A DNA stretch of 64,000 bases from Psychromonas marina. GTDB lineage: Bacteria; Pseudomonadota; Gammaproteobacteria; Enterobacterales; Psychromonadaceae. Shown here piece by piece: positions 52,123-61,913 of the stretch. Under the pieces are notes generated by a model, which was not told the origin of the DNA, searched no databases, and saw only the letters and a list, made by a program, of their open reading frames with translations. Position 1 is the first letter of the stretch; each line of letters starts with the position of its first letter. Both the position numbers and the translations under genes were made by a program. Location of the stretch: the NCBI RefSeq assembly GCF_030161115.1, contig NZ_BSPQ01000002.1, positions 404,318 through 468,317 on the forward strand, in the 5' to 3' direction.

Positions 52123-52854
52123 ATGAAGATAAAAAACATTGTCCCCCTAGTGAGCATCTTATTTGTCTCATTTCCCACTCAAGCCGATCATTCTCTCACA
52201 CTCAGCAGTTCTGAATTTTCGGATAAAGGACTGATGCCGGCGAAATATACCTGCGAAGGAGAGGGGATCTCGCCTGCGTTAACTTGGCGCGGACTGCCTG
52301 ATGGGACTCAGTCTCTGGTTATGATTATGGACCATCAACCTGACGCGAAACCTATCAGAAATAAAGAAAGTGATCCCCAATTCAATGCGGCGGTTCAAGA
52401 CACAAGCAGATCACTACACCCACTTAGAACTGCACCTTTTGAAGGACTGCATTGGTATTGGAGTATGTACAATATTCCGATGCATGTTTCTACTGTTGCT
52501 GGTGGGGAAACCGTCGGCACACTGGGTAGCAATTCAGTCAATCATAAAGAGGAATACGCACCTCCCTGTTCGAGAGGACCTGATTTAAAAACCTATACCT
52601 TTCACCTGTATGCACTTGCACAACCTTTAGTATTTAAACCATCAGAGGAAGTGTCTGCTGCACTGCTACGGGAAAAAATGCATGGTTTAGTATTGGATTC
52701 AGACAGCATGGCTGTGGGATTTGAACGACATTGCCAAACGCCAGCAAAGCCTCATTTGAAGCAGAAAAAGTTACCGCAACAAGAGAGAAAGCCCGCTTCG
52801 CTATTACCACTTTGTGAAAAGCCAATGAACACGCTTACCTCTGTGAATGACTAA
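52123..52854 (+). CDS. Secreted PEBP-like protein (YbhB/YbcL family)
   Basis: The 243-residue protein has a signal peptide ending PTQA-DHS. The Raf-kinase-inhibitor-like fold shows LTLSSSEFSDKGLMPAKYTCEGEGISPALTWRGLPDGTQSLVMIM, HWYWSMYNIP and PPCSRGPDLKTYTFHLYALAQPL, all normal for YbhB/YbcL. About 45 extra C-terminal residues, rich in K, Q and P, follow the conserved domain. It is 18 bp before macA in an apparent five-gene operon. Its ligand and role are unknown. Confidence 0.9.
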   Translation: MKIKNIVPLVSILFVSFPTQADHSLTLSSSEFSDKGLMPAKYTCEGEGISPALTWRGLPDGTQSLVMIMDHQPDAKPIRNKESDPQFNAAVQDTSRSLHPLRTAPFEGLHWYWSMYNIPMHVSTVAGGETVGTLGSNSVNHKEEYAPPCSRGPDLKTYTFHLYALAQPLVFKPSEEVSAALLREKMHGLVLDSDSMAVGFERHCQTPAKPHLKQKKLPQQERKPASLLPLCEKPMNTLTSVND

Positions 52855-52872
52855 GATAAATTAGAGAGCTAT

Positions 52873-54135
52873 ATGAAGAGCTATATGAAAAACAATATTA
52901 AAAATAACATCAAGAAAACCTTACTAGTGATCCTTATTTTCACTGCGATTGCAGCTGGTATTGGATATCAATACACCATGAAGCAGCAGGTTCAGGATGT
53001 CTTTATTACCGATCTTGTTAAACGCGGAAATATAGAAAGTGTGGTGCTAACCAATGGTGTTTTATACCCCTCTAAATTGGTGAGTGTGGGTGCTCAAGTA
53101 TCAGGGTTAATAGCAAAACTGGATGTTAAGTTAGGTGATGAGATAAAGCAGGGGGATTTGATTGCGCAAATCGATAACCTAACGCAACAAAATACGATCA
53201 AAGAAGCACAGGCTTCACTTAAGAGCATTAATGCGCAATTGAGAGCCAAACAAGCTCAAATCAAAGTGGCGATGTCTGAATTTAAACGTAAGAAAACAAT
53301 GCTGGTGGATGGCGCGACCTCGCAATCTGAATTTGATTCGGCAGAATCTATATTGGCAGTGTATCAGGCAGATTTAGATCAGCTTAAAGCAGAAAAAGAA
53401 AAAGCAATTATTAGTGTCGACACTGCACAACTCGATCTAGGCTACACGACTATTGCATCACCGATTGATGGCACCGTGATTTATGTCTCCGTCGAAGAGG
53501 GGCAGACGGTGAATAATAATCAAGGCACACCGAGTATTATTGAATTGGCACAATTGGATGTGATGACCATAAAAGCGCAGGTTTCTGAAGCCGACATTAT
53601 TAATGTTCGAGCAGGGCAAGCGGTCTATTTCACGATATTAGGGGCAACTAGCAATCGATATCAAGGCGTATTACGCGCTATTGAGCCCGGTCCAACCCTG
53701 TTGAATGGAGATGATAGTGCATTAAAGATTGGTGATGATGAGGCGATTTATTACAACGCCTTGTTTGATGTAAAAAATCCAGATAATTTATTACGTTTTG
53801 GGATGACTGCACAGGTCTCTATTATATTGGAAAATGCAGCGGATACATTACTCGTTCCATCACAGGTATTGGTTGAATTACCCGGCGCGAATCCAACTTA
53901 TCAAGTACCAGTGAAAATAAATAATCAGATTGAGTATCGTGATGTGGAAGTGGGTATTAACAATAAAATATATGTACAGATACTCTCAGGCCTCAATGAA
54001 GGTGATGAGGTTGTTCTCGGTAAATCATCTACGAGTGATGAGGTATTTTCGAGCTTATCGATGAACAGTTTGTCAGGTGCGAGTCTGAGTGGGCAGGGTG
54101 GTGGCGGACGAGGCCCTGGTTCAGGTAAGGGGTAA
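52873..54135 (+). CDS. macA: MacA-type periplasmic adaptor
   Basis: This is a 420-residue membrane-fusion protein. It has an N-terminal membrane anchor (~15-35), lipoyl halves (VGAQVSGLIAKLDVKLGDEIKQG and YTTIASPIDGTVIYVSVEEG), an alpha-hairpin (~100-180), a beta-barrel and a membrane-proximal domain. A glycine-rich tail (GGGGRGPGSGKG) is extra. With MacB and an outer-membrane TolC-type channel it exports macrolides, peptides or heme-like molecules. macB begins 3 bp after its stop. No tolC gene is in the window. Confidence 0.93.
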   Translation: MKSYMKNNIKNNIKKTLLVILIFTAIAAGIGYQYTMKQQVQDVFITDLVKRGNIESVVLTNGVLYPSKLVSVGAQVSGLIAKLDVKLGDEIKQGDLIAQIDNLTQQNTIKEAQASLKSINAQLRAKQAQIKVAMSEFKRKKTMLVDGATSQSEFDSAESILAVYQADLDQLKAEKEKAIISVDTAQLDLGYTTIASPIDGTVIYVSVEEGQTVNNNQGTPSIIELAQLDVMTIKAQVSEADIINVRAGQAVYFTILGATSNRYQGVLRAIEPGPTLLNGDDSALKIGDDEAIYYNALFDVKNPDNLLRFGMTAQVSIILENAADTLLVPSQVLVELPGANPTYQVPVKINNQIEYRDVEVGINNKIYVQILSGLNEGDEVVLGKSSTSDEVFSSLSMNSLSGASLSGQGGGGRGPGSGKG

Positions 54136-54138
54136 CTT

Positions 54139-56100
54139 ATGGCTGAAGCACTGTTAAAACTTGTTGGTGTCACACGTTCATTTACCGCTGGTGATCAAGC
54201 CTTGACGGTTCTGAAAGAGGTTAATTTTCAGATCAACCGTGGTGAAATGATTGCCATTATTGGCGCATCTGGCTCGGGTAAATCAACATTAATGAATATT
54301 TTGGGCTGTTTGGATAAACCCAATAAAGGCAGCTACTTCATCAATGGGCAAGATACATCAACCATGGGCGAAGATGACTTAGCCGCATTGCGACGCGAGT
54401 ACTTTGGTTTTATCTTTCAGCGTTATCACCTTTTGGGGGATCTCACCGCGCTAGAAAACGTAGAAGTGCCTGCTTTATACGCCAATGAGGGACCACATGA
54501 ACGTCAGGAAAAGGCAACAAGGTTATTAACTCGTCTTGGTTTAAGTGATCGTTTAGATCATAAACCAGGGCAGCTTAGTGGTGGTCAACAACAACGAGTA
54601 AGTGTTGCCAGAGCGCTGGTGAATGGCGGTGATGTGATTCTGGCCGATGAGCCAACGGGGGCATTAGACAGTCGCAGTGGCGAAGAGATGATGGAACTGC
54701 TGCGTGAGCTACACGCTGATGGCCATACGATTATTTTGGTTACCCATGACCCGCAGGTGGCCGCTTTTGCAGATCGCATTATCGAGATCAAAGATGGAGA
54801 GATCATTGCTGATAAGCAAACACGTCCTGAGAGCAAGATAAATGAGTTGAATAGTGCTAAGAAAAACACTGAACAAAAAAAGCCAAATGAAACATTTCGT
54901 ATCGGTTACACCCGTTATATTGAAGCGTTAAAAATGGCATTGATTGCGATGGCTAATCACCGTTTGCGTACGTTTTTAACGATGCTCGGCATTATCATTG
55001 GCATCGCCTCAGTCGTCTCTGTTGTTGCATTGGGTAATGGCTCACAACAAACAATTCTGGATAATATTTCTTCAATGGGCACTAATACTATTGAGATAAA
55101 ACCTGGCACAGGGCGTGGAGATCGTCGTTCTGGTCGAGTGCGATCCCTCACCGCAGAGGATGCGAACGCCCTTAAAATATTACCCTTTGTCGATAGTGTT
55201 ACCCCCACGGTGAGGGCAAATGTGGCGATTCGTTATGCCAGTGAAACCGTGACTGGTTCGGTGCAGGGAGTTGGGACTGAGTATTTCCGTGTACGTGGTT
55301 ATAGCTTGGCGCAAGGGCAATATTTTAATGAACAGAGTGTCGATTCGTTGGAGCAGGTTGCTGTTATTGATGCGAACACCAAACAGGAACTCTTTTCTGA
55401 TGGTGAGGCGTTGGGGCGTGTTATTTTCCTCGGCAAGCTGCCTGTTCGTATCATCGGTGTCACCGAACCCATTGAGAGTGTGTCTGATAATAGTGACGAA
55501 CTTAATATTTGGGTACCTTATACCACGGTATCTGGACGTATTTTTAGGCAAAACTATGTCAGTGATATTACCGTCCGGATTGATGAAAATGTATCGAGCG
55601 AAGTGGCAGAGCAGGGCATCATTAGTTTACTTACGATGCGTCATGGTGTTGTTGATTTCTTCACTATCAATACCGATACAATTCGAAAAAGTATCGCTAA
55701 AACATCTAATACGATGACGCTGCTTATTTCAGCTATCGCGTTTATCTCGTTATTAGTGGGCGGAATTGGCGTCATGAATATCATGTTGGTCTCTGTCACA
55801 GAGCGAACTCGTGAGATAGGGATAAGAATGGCTGTTGGGGCGAGGCAGGCGGATATTATGCGTCAATTTCTTATTGAAGCGATGCTGGTTTGCTTTTTGG
55901 GTGGAGCGTTGGGAGTCGGGCTTGCTTATCTTATTGGTATTGTTTTTCACTACACGAGTAGTGATTTATTGATGATTTATTCAACGTCATCGATTATTGC
56001 CGCATTCGCTTGTTCGACATTAATTGGTGTTTTGTTTGGTTTTCTGCCCGCTAGAAGTGCCTCAAAACTTAACCCGGTTGATGCACTTTCTAGAGATTAA
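54139..56100 (+). CDS. macB: MacB-type ABC transporter
   Basis: The 653-residue fusion has an N-terminal ATPase and C-terminal permease. Walker A GASGSGKST (~42-50), Q-loop, signature LSGGQQQRVSVARAL, Walker B VILADEPTGAL and H-loop THDP are intact. TM1 (~280), a large periplasmic domain and three C-terminal helices with GGIGVMNIMLVSVTERTREIGIRMAVGARQ follow. It works as a mechanotransducer with MacA, driven by ATP. It is last in the operon and followed by hairpin ACCATTCCACA/TGTGGAATGGT at 56108-56135. Confidence 0.95.
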   Translation: MAEALLKLVGVTRSFTAGDQALTVLKEVNFQINRGEMIAIIGASGSGKSTLMNILGCLDKPNKGSYFINGQDTSTMGEDDLAALRREYFGFIFQRYHLLGDLTALENVEVPALYANEGPHERQEKATRLLTRLGLSDRLDHKPGQLSGGQQQRVSVARALVNGGDVILADEPTGALDSRSGEEMMELLRELHADGHTIILVTHDPQVAAFADRIIEIKDGEIIADKQTRPESKINELNSAKKNTEQKKPNETFRIGYTRYIEALKMALIAMANHRLRTFLTMLGIIIGIASVVSVVALGNGSQQTILDNISSMGTNTIEIKPGTGRGDRRSGRVRSLTAEDANALKILPFVDSVTPTVRANVAIRYASETVTGSVQGVGTEYFRVRGYSLAQGQYFNEQSVDSLEQVAVIDANTKQELFSDGEALGRVIFLGKLPVRIIGVTEPIESVSDNSDELNIWVPYTTVSGRIFRQNYVSDITVRIDENVSSEVAEQGIISLLTMRHGVVDFFTINTDTIRKSIAKTSNTMTLLISAIAFISLLVGGIGVMNIMLVSVTERTREIGIRMAVGARQADIMRQFLIEAMLVCFLGGALGVGLAYLIGIVFHYTSSDLLMIYSTSSIIAAFACSTLIGVLFGFLPARSASKLNPVDALSRD

Positions 56101-56107
56101 AGGTAAT

Positions 56108-56135
56108 ACCATTCCACATAATGTTGTGGAATGGT
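56108..56135 (+). terminator. Hairpin after macB
   Basis: ACCATTCCACA / TGTGGAATGGT is an 11-bp perfect stem 7 bp after the stop. The T tract is poor (GTTCTAGTTT), so termination may be partial. Confidence 0.6.
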
Positions 56136-56265
56136 GTTCTAGTTTAGCTATATCAGGCACTTATTTATAGGTTACTAAGACCTGTCATTACTTAATAACT
56201 TCTACGTTGAAATTTGCTTAAGAATTACCGATAGTGCCTATAATACGCTGATATAGTTGCTTTGG

Positions 56266-56919
56266 TTAGCCTGGTAAAACAACAATACCAAGTGGCTCTA
56301 ACAACTGCGCTTGTTGCCATTCACATATTTTGACTCCATTTAGATTTACCCTACGTGGATCCAACCCATAAAGCTCACAATAACTTAAGTCACAATACTG
56401 CAGATCAAATTGCTGCCAACTATCTTCTGAAAACTCTCCTCGACTTAAGTCAGATCCTTTAAAGGAAGCCTGTTGTAAATTAGCGCCTGTCCAACGGTTT
56501 TCAAACAGATCGCACTTTTCAATACATTGTCTTTCAAAGTTCGTATAAGACAAATTACAGCCGGTAATATAAACCGAACAAAAGTAACTTTGGTTTGAGA
56601 TGCGGTTTACAAAGCTTGTTTTTACAAAACTTGCCCCTTGTAAATCACACTCTCGAAACTCTGCACCAAATCCATTCGCCCCTTGAAAGTTAGCCATACC
56701 GAGTTTGCAGTTTTTGAAACTCGCATCACGTAAGTCAGCATAATTAAATTGGCAACCAATGCTATCTCCCGCTTCAATAAATTTACAGTTTATAAATGTT
56801 GCATCTCTTAAATCTGTGCGACTAAAATTACACTGATAAAATCGACAGTTTTCAAAAATTTCGTCCTGTAAATTTTGCTGTGAAAAGTCATGTTCGTAAT
56901 AGGTTTGGTTGCTGCTCAT
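56266..56919 (-). CDS. qnr: Qnr-family pentapeptide-repeat protein (chromosomal)
   Basis: The 217-residue right-handed beta-helix protein is built of A/C-D/N-L/F-x-x repeats. The match to Qnr proteins is strong: FYQCNFSRTDLRDATF, YADLRDASFKNCKL, NFQGANGFGAEFRECDLQGA, SYFCSVYITGCNLSYTNF and the C-terminal GLDPRRVNLNGVKICEWQQ followed by QLLEPLGIVVLPG. Length (217 against about 218) and both characteristic loops are kept. Qnr proteins mimic DNA, bind gyrase/topoisomerase IV and lower quinolone susceptibility. Chromosomal homologues in marine bacteria are the presumed source of plasmid qnr genes. No LexA box was found upstream. Confidence 0.92.
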   Translation of the reverse strand: MSSNQTYYEHDFSQQNLQDEIFENCRFYQCNFSRTDLRDATFINCKFIEAGDSIGCQFNYADLRDASFKNCKLGMANFQGANGFGAEFRECDLQGASFVKTSFVNRISNQSYFCSVYITGCNLSYTNFERQCIEKCDLFENRWTGANLQQASFKGSDLSRGEFSEDSWQQFDLQYCDLSYCELYGLDPRRVNLNGVKICEWQQAQLLEPLGIVVLPG

Positions 56920-57174
56920 TCGTGTTCTCCCAATTGATATTTCACAAGATTAACACTGTAAAAGCATAAAGATCCAATTTATTAACTCCTTTAAAATCAA
57001 CGTATTAAACACCCCTTAAATTGCGATTATAAGGCGCCTAGAAGACAGTTTAAGCGATTTAAAGTGAAGGGGGGGAACCGACATATGAAGAAGTTTTTTA
57101 TAATACAGCTGAATTAGGTCATTTTTGATGGTAAATTGCTGAGAAACCATCGTAATTAGTTCTTATTTTTAGTT

Positions 57175-57804
57175 TTAGTAACGATTGAGTGCGGCATCAA
57201 AACTGTTTAGTTTAATGACATCGCCGGCATTCATATTATCAATATGGATATCACCAATGCGAACTCTTACTAGCCTTAATGTGGCAAATCCAACCGCGGC
57301 AGTCATTTTTCTTATCTGACGATTTTTACCTTCACAAAGTGTAATTGATATCCAGCTCGTTGGGCCGTGTCTTGGATCGCGAATTTTACGACCACGTGTG
57401 GGGAGTTGAGGTTCATCAAGTAATGCTGAAACTTTGCAGGGGAGGGTTAAGTATTTACTACCATTAATACCAATTTCAACACCATTTTGTAGTTGCGATA
57501 TTGCTTGGTCGGTGATCGTGCCATTAACTTGTACATAGTACTCTTTTTCAATGCCTTTACTTCTTACCTGATAACTCATCATGCCATCTGTGGTAAGTAA
57601 CAGTAACCCTTCAGAGTCGTGGTCGAGGCGCCCAATAGCCATGGTTTTATCAGGAAAATTAAATAACTCACCCAATAGGTGCTTTTTTTTGCGTGGTTCA
57701 GGGACAAACTGACTTAAAAAACCATAGGGCTTAAATATCTTGAAGTGCTGATCTGCTATTGACTCATCACGTTCTATTAAACTATTTTCCGGGAGCATTG
57801 ACAT
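57175..57804 (-). CDS. RsuA/RluE-family 23S rRNA pseudouridine synthase
   Basis: The 209-residue protein lacks the N-terminal S4 domain, as in RluE. The catalytic motif is AIGRLDHDSEGLLLLTTDG with nucleophile Asp in RLD. RDPRHGPTSWISITLCEGKNRQIRKMTAAVG and LRLVRVRIGDI complete the fold. The expected target is a single uridine of 23S rRNA (U2457 in E. coli for RluE). It is a single gene between qnr and gsk on the same strand, with separate intervals of 130-250 bp. Confidence 0.88.
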   Translation of the reverse strand: MSMLPENSLIERDESIADQHFKIFKPYGFLSQFVPEPRKKKHLLGELFNFPDKTMAIGRLDHDSEGLLLLTTDGMMSYQVRSKGIEKEYYVQVNGTITDQAISQLQNGVEIGINGSKYLTLPCKVSALLDEPQLPTRGRKIRDPRHGPTSWISITLCEGKNRQIRKMTAAVGFATLRLVRVRIGDIHIDNMNAGDVIKLNSFDAALNRY

Positions 57805-57935
57805 GAAAGATGACCTTCGAGGTAAATCAGGGTAAGGGGGATGAGGTTAAACTAATCGCATGGTTAATTGCATCGCTCATGCAAAGCACTTTTAAATTGC
57901 TGTACATGAGCTGCAAAAATAGATGCTAAGACAGC

Positions 57936-59240
57936 TTAGCGTTCCCAGTAAGCTTCTTCTAAACTATCTTCTTTTTCTGGTAAGCCACGTGATAATCGAG
58001 GGCTATGTTGAGCAAGTACCTCATAAGCAACACGGTTTGCGTATTTACAAATTTGTGAAAATGATGAGTAACATAAGCCATGATTAAGGTGCTTACTTGA
58101 ACTCGGGATATTGAGTTTATGAAAGTCATTAGACGCTAAATCATGTAACAATGCCGATAATGCTGCATCGCCAGCACCATTAGTATTGCGGATAACTTCT
58201 GGACCGCCCATGAAAGGGGGAATATGTGCATACACTTTAAGGGGAGCTTCACAGATATGCTTTAGCATCGGTCGAGAAAATTCATAACGATTAAATTCAG
58301 GTATTTGGCCAGGTAAAAGCGTGTGTGTTGTTTCGCGTTTAAGACTTTCTTCTGTATAACCTGCCATATATAGTCCTAGTGGACCTGCCGTTGTTAATAC
58401 TAAATCACAAAGTTCTAAGGCTGCTTCACTGGCTAATAACGGGTCGGCAAAACCGGTTAATGCTTGCCCCTCATCTTCATTCATTGCTAACACATCAACA
58501 TTATTCTTAATAAAATCTCGCCACCATTGTGGGTCACTTTCAATCAAAAATCGTGTGCCGAGAGTTAATACAACAGGAACATTTGCTTGCTTTGCATACT
58601 CAACGGCTTGCAGTGCCGCAGCGGTCATTTGATCACCTTCGCTAGCACGCATTAAATAGGCGGTTAATACCAGTGCTGAAGCACCTTGTACTAACTCTTT
58701 ATTGATATGTTCAGGGCTAAGTTGGTCCATTGCACCCTTGCTGATCGCAAACGTACGTTCGCCATCATCTGAAATTAGGGTGAAACAGCGACCGATAGGG
58801 CCATCCACAGGTTGTAAGTGATTTAAATCAACCTTAGAAGAGGTATCACATAGATAGCGATACGCATAACTGCCAATTGCAATATTCTTGCTCATTACAC
58901 CAAATAATACTGATTTAGCATCTGCCAATGTTGAGTAATTATGGATGGTGTTACCAATGGTGCCCCCGGCAAATTCACCACTAATGAGCTGTTCATTTTG
59001 TAACTCGGTATATAAGTTATGTGCAGCTTGATCATCAATGAGGGTTGAGTTTCCTTTCATCAGTGAATATTTACTAATTAGCGATTCATCTACTTTCGCT
59101 TCTATATCAACTAAAATTTGATCAATACCAGCAATGTAGCTTGAAGTCTTAACAGGCTCTGGTCGTAAACCAGTTAATAATGGATCATTGTTGTTAACGG
59201 GAAAATAATGCTTAGATTTACGCTGGCCGGGAAACTTCAT
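57936..59240 (-). CDS. gsk: Inosine-guanosine kinase
   Basis: The 434-residue PfkB-family kinase begins MKFPGQRKSKHYFPVN and matches E. coli Gsk in length. Substrate region SGEFAGGTIGNTIHNYS and the ATP/anion-hole motif IRNTNGAGDAALSALLHDL with catalytic Asp are present. It phosphorylates inosine and guanosine in purine salvage. The stretch to the next gene (59241-59574) holds only an inverted repeat at 59510-59556. Confidence 0.94.
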   Translation of the reverse strand: MKFPGQRKSKHYFPVNNNDPLLTGLRPEPVKTSSYIAGIDQILVDIEAKVDESLISKYSLMKGNSTLIDDQAAHNLYTELQNEQLISGEFAGGTIGNTIHNYSTLADAKSVLFGVMSKNIAIGSYAYRYLCDTSSKVDLNHLQPVDGPIGRCFTLISDDGERTFAISKGAMDQLSPEHINKELVQGASALVLTAYLMRASEGDQMTAAALQAVEYAKQANVPVVLTLGTRFLIESDPQWWRDFIKNNVDVLAMNEDEGQALTGFADPLLASEAALELCDLVLTTAGPLGLYMAGYTEESLKRETTHTLLPGQIPEFNRYEFSRPMLKHICEAPLKVYAHIPPFMGGPEVIRNTNGAGDAALSALLHDLASNDFHKLNIPSSSKHLNHGLCYSSFSQICKYANRVAYEVLAQHSPRLSRGLPEKEDSLEEAYWER

Positions 59241-59509
59241 TTGCTACTCACTTAAATTATCCAACACAGTTAACGATATTTGATGTCACTGGTTGGCTTT
59301 CAGGATAAGGGTTAAAAAAGCGCAGAATACTAACACAATCACACAAAAAATATATGACTATATGAAGTAAAGCACATAGGCCGAAATTAGTAATTAATAA
59401 CAGGTTGTTAAAAACAGCTATATTATCAATGCTTTTATGCGCTAATGGCCCGATTAACGCTTTATGATGATTTTTACACTGTTCTTGAATATACCACTAT
59501 GAAGGGGTG

Positions 59510-59556
59510 ACTGGTTACTTAATCATGGCATCATGTACTACTAAGAAGTAACCAGT
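59510..59556. repeat. Inverted repeat downstream of the second diguanylate cyclase gene
   Basis: ACTGGTTACTT and AAGTAACCAGT are 11-bp perfect arms with a 25-base loop. There is no T tract. It lies 19 bp past the stop of the GGDEF gene on the minus strand and may protect or end its mRNA. Confidence 0.5.
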
Positions 59557-59574
59557 AAACGGGTATTGATGCTG

Positions 59575-60909
59575 TTAATGCTTGCCTATCCTAACTCTGT
59601 TTCGACCTGCTAGTTTAGCCTCATACATTGCGTTATCCGCTGCTTTGAACATATCTTGTATACTATTTTCTTGCCCTGCAAAAAAGGGGGCAACACCAAA
59701 ACTGCAGGTCACGTTTATTGCCATTGGGAATGGCAATTCACTGATATTTTTTCGCAACGTATTAGCGATACGAAGCGCATTATATTCAGTAGTGTCAGGA
59801 CAAAAGATAACAAACTCTTCCCCTCCCCAACGTGCCACATGATCGCTATTACGCATATTATTTTGTAGATGAGTCGCTAATGTCGTCAGTATTTCATCGC
59901 CGACTTCATGCCCGAAGTTATCGTTAATTTTTTTGAAATAGTCAATATCAAACATTATTAATGAATAGACACTGTTTGGGTTCGCCTTCATCTGCTGTAA
60001 TAATTCGCTGGTTCCTGCTCTATTATATAACCCTGTGAGTGCATCTGTTTTTGCCAATAATTCAAACTCATTTTTTTGGATACTTAAGAAGGAGTTGATA
60101 TCTTCAAGGTTTTTAGTCTCTAAGTGCTTTAATTTTAAACTCTCTGATTGTTGATAAATATTGATCAAACCATGTACGGAGATTAATGCGAGCCACATTA
60201 AAATAATCAAAAAATATAAACTTTTGGCACTTATCCATTTACCGCTAAATTGCAAGTTTTTCAACGTGATATCAACCGTACGTAATTGATGGCTATCACC
60301 TGTCGCGATGCTTAAGCCAATGACATTATCAATCTTGGGTCTAGCTGCTTCTCCGGTTGCTTTATTTTGCAATATCCACCATGAGGGAACAAAAAAATGT
60401 GCTAAGGGTAATTTATAATGACTCGTTCCTGAAGGTGGTAATATAGTTGTCATATTACTTTTGTTGGCAATAATATAGCTACCATGCTTCGTTTTTATCT
60501 TCTGATCGGCGTTGACGAGGTAGACAAGTACCGTATCTTGGCTCGTCGTTTGGTACCCTAATTCGAGTGATAGATATTTAAATTTTTCGAGGTTGATGCC
60601 TGCACTTCTGTCTTCTGTGAGCACTAAGTCGAGACTACAAAAAGGCCATGCATCTGATGCTTTTGTTTCGCAGTGGAGTTGTGCGCCTTGTTCATTCTCA
60701 ACCAAAGACGCGTTAGAGTTACCATTATTAATGACATCACTGTTTGCGAATACACTTGGCGTCGTTTCTGGATATATATTTAGCACTTTATTCATACCGT
60801 AATCTTGCCAAATGATTAAAACTAAAGACATAACGGCAACGAAAAAATAGATGTTCTGTAAGTGAGGAACGATATATTTTTTTACATTATTTGAAGCTTG
60901 TTGGTTCAT
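59575..60909 (-). CDS. Membrane diguanylate cyclase with periplasmic sensor (GGDEF)
   Basis: This is a 444-residue protein. TM1 (~18-34), a ~190-residue periplasmic beta-rich domain, TM2 (~229-250), a coiled coil (~252-280) and a GGDEF domain (~285-440) follow in order. The active site is R-W-G-G-E-E-F (362-366). An allosteric I-site RNSD is at 353-356, so feedback control by cyclic di-GMP is expected, unlike the cyclase at 39607. It stands alone; the 305-bp interval upstream (60910-61214) shows no gene. Confidence 0.93.
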   Translation of the reverse strand: MNQQASNNVKKYIVPHLQNIYFFVAVMSLVLIIWQDYGMNKVLNIYPETTPSVFANSDVINNGNSNASLVENEQGAQLHCETKASDAWPFCSLDLVLTEDRSAGINLEKFKYLSLELGYQTTSQDTVLVYLVNADQKIKTKHGSYIIANKSNMTTILPPSGTSHYKLPLAHFFVPSWWILQNKATGEAARPKIDNVIGLSIATGDSHQLRTVDITLKNLQFSGKWISAKSLYFLIILMWLALISVHGLINIYQQSESLKLKHLETKNLEDINSFLSIQKNEFELLAKTDALTGLYNRAGTSELLQQMKANPNSVYSLIMFDIDYFKKINDNFGHEVGDEILTTLATHLQNNMRNSDHVARWGGEEFVIFCPDTTEYNALRIANTLRKNISELPFPMAINVTCSFGVAPFFAGQENSIQDMFKAADNAMYEAKLAGRNRVRIGKH

Positions 60910-61214
60910 AAAATCAAGGTCTGCAATTGTGCTTGTATTGTTTATTGCATTTACAATGCATAAACGAAAATATTGCTAAGTTGTATCAATGTCTATTTCA
61001 GTGTTTTTAATAAACGTAATTTAATAAAAAAGCAGATATTGAAAACCTAACAATTAAAAGAGTATTTGTGCAGTAATCTGCATATAAGTCATTATATTGT
61101 TTAAGGTTTATTATCGCAACCTGCTGACTGTGTGTGATTTTTATGTGATCCTAACTGATTTGAAATAATTGCACGCGAGTCCGATGTAGGCTCCGTGCTC
61201 ATCAAACAATCGTT

Positions 61215-61712
61215 CTAATTAGGGTGATATTGCGCCATGATGGTCATATCTTGATAGTGATTATTATAAAGTCGGGCATTCTTTTTCACCCCTTCAATTT
61301 GAAAGTGATGTTTGTTATAGAGCTTGATTGCGGCTGCATTATCAGAAAACACTTCTAACTCTAGGCGCGTTAATTGCTGCTCCCAAGCATGAGTTATTGT
61401 TTTTTCTAACAGTTTAGAGCCAATGCCTAATCCCCGAAAAGTAGAAAGAACGCCCATACCAAGGTGCCCAACATGGGTCATGGTATTTCTTTCTAATGGG
61501 ATAATGTCAGCCCAACCTATTACGCGACCATCCAGAACGGCGACAAACTGTGCATGATTGTGTGCAATATTATTGCGTACGAAATTAACCATTTTTTCAT
61601 AGGCTGGTGGCGTGGTGGTAAGTAAATAGATCCCTTCGCTTGCCACGCTGCAAAGCGCATCGTAAAAACCTTGGATATCTGTTTCCTGAATCTGTCTAAT
61701 TTCAATATTCAT
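61215..61712 (-). CDS. GNAT-family N-acetyltransferase
   Basis: The 165-residue protein has a complete GNAT fold. The acetyl-CoA loop is STFRGLGIGSKLLEKTI (Q/R-x-x-G-x-G), beta4 is HLGMGVLSTF, and the C-terminal LEVFSDNAAAIKLYNKHHFQIEGVKKN is typical of RimI/RimL-like acyltransferases. The acceptor is unknown. It is a single gene with intergenic space on both sides. Confidence 0.9.
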   Translation of the reverse strand: MNIEIRQIQETDIQGFYDALCSVASEGIYLLTTTPPAYEKMVNFVRNNIAHNHAQFVAVLDGRVIGWADIIPLERNTMTHVGHLGMGVLSTFRGLGIGSKLLEKTITHAWEQQLTRLELEVFSDNAAAIKLYNKHHFQIEGVKKNARLYNNHYQDMTIMAQYHPN

Positions 61713-61913
61713 AACCCTTCCTTGACGCTATAAAAACAACTTAATTATATGATTTATAAATATTAATGTACCATCTCTGTGATTACAAAACCTGATTTTT
61801 ACTTAACTTTTTAGAAAATATCAATTGATTTTTTGATGGGAATCGGTGATTGAAATTGATCCTTTGGTTTGTTTAATTCGTATATAACGATTCAACACTT
61901 GATAGGAGCTGTT

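Noticed and set aside
56920-57000. LexA (SOS) box upstream of qnr, as found for qnrB
   Set aside because: No CTGT-N8-ACAG pattern was found in the upstream sequence.
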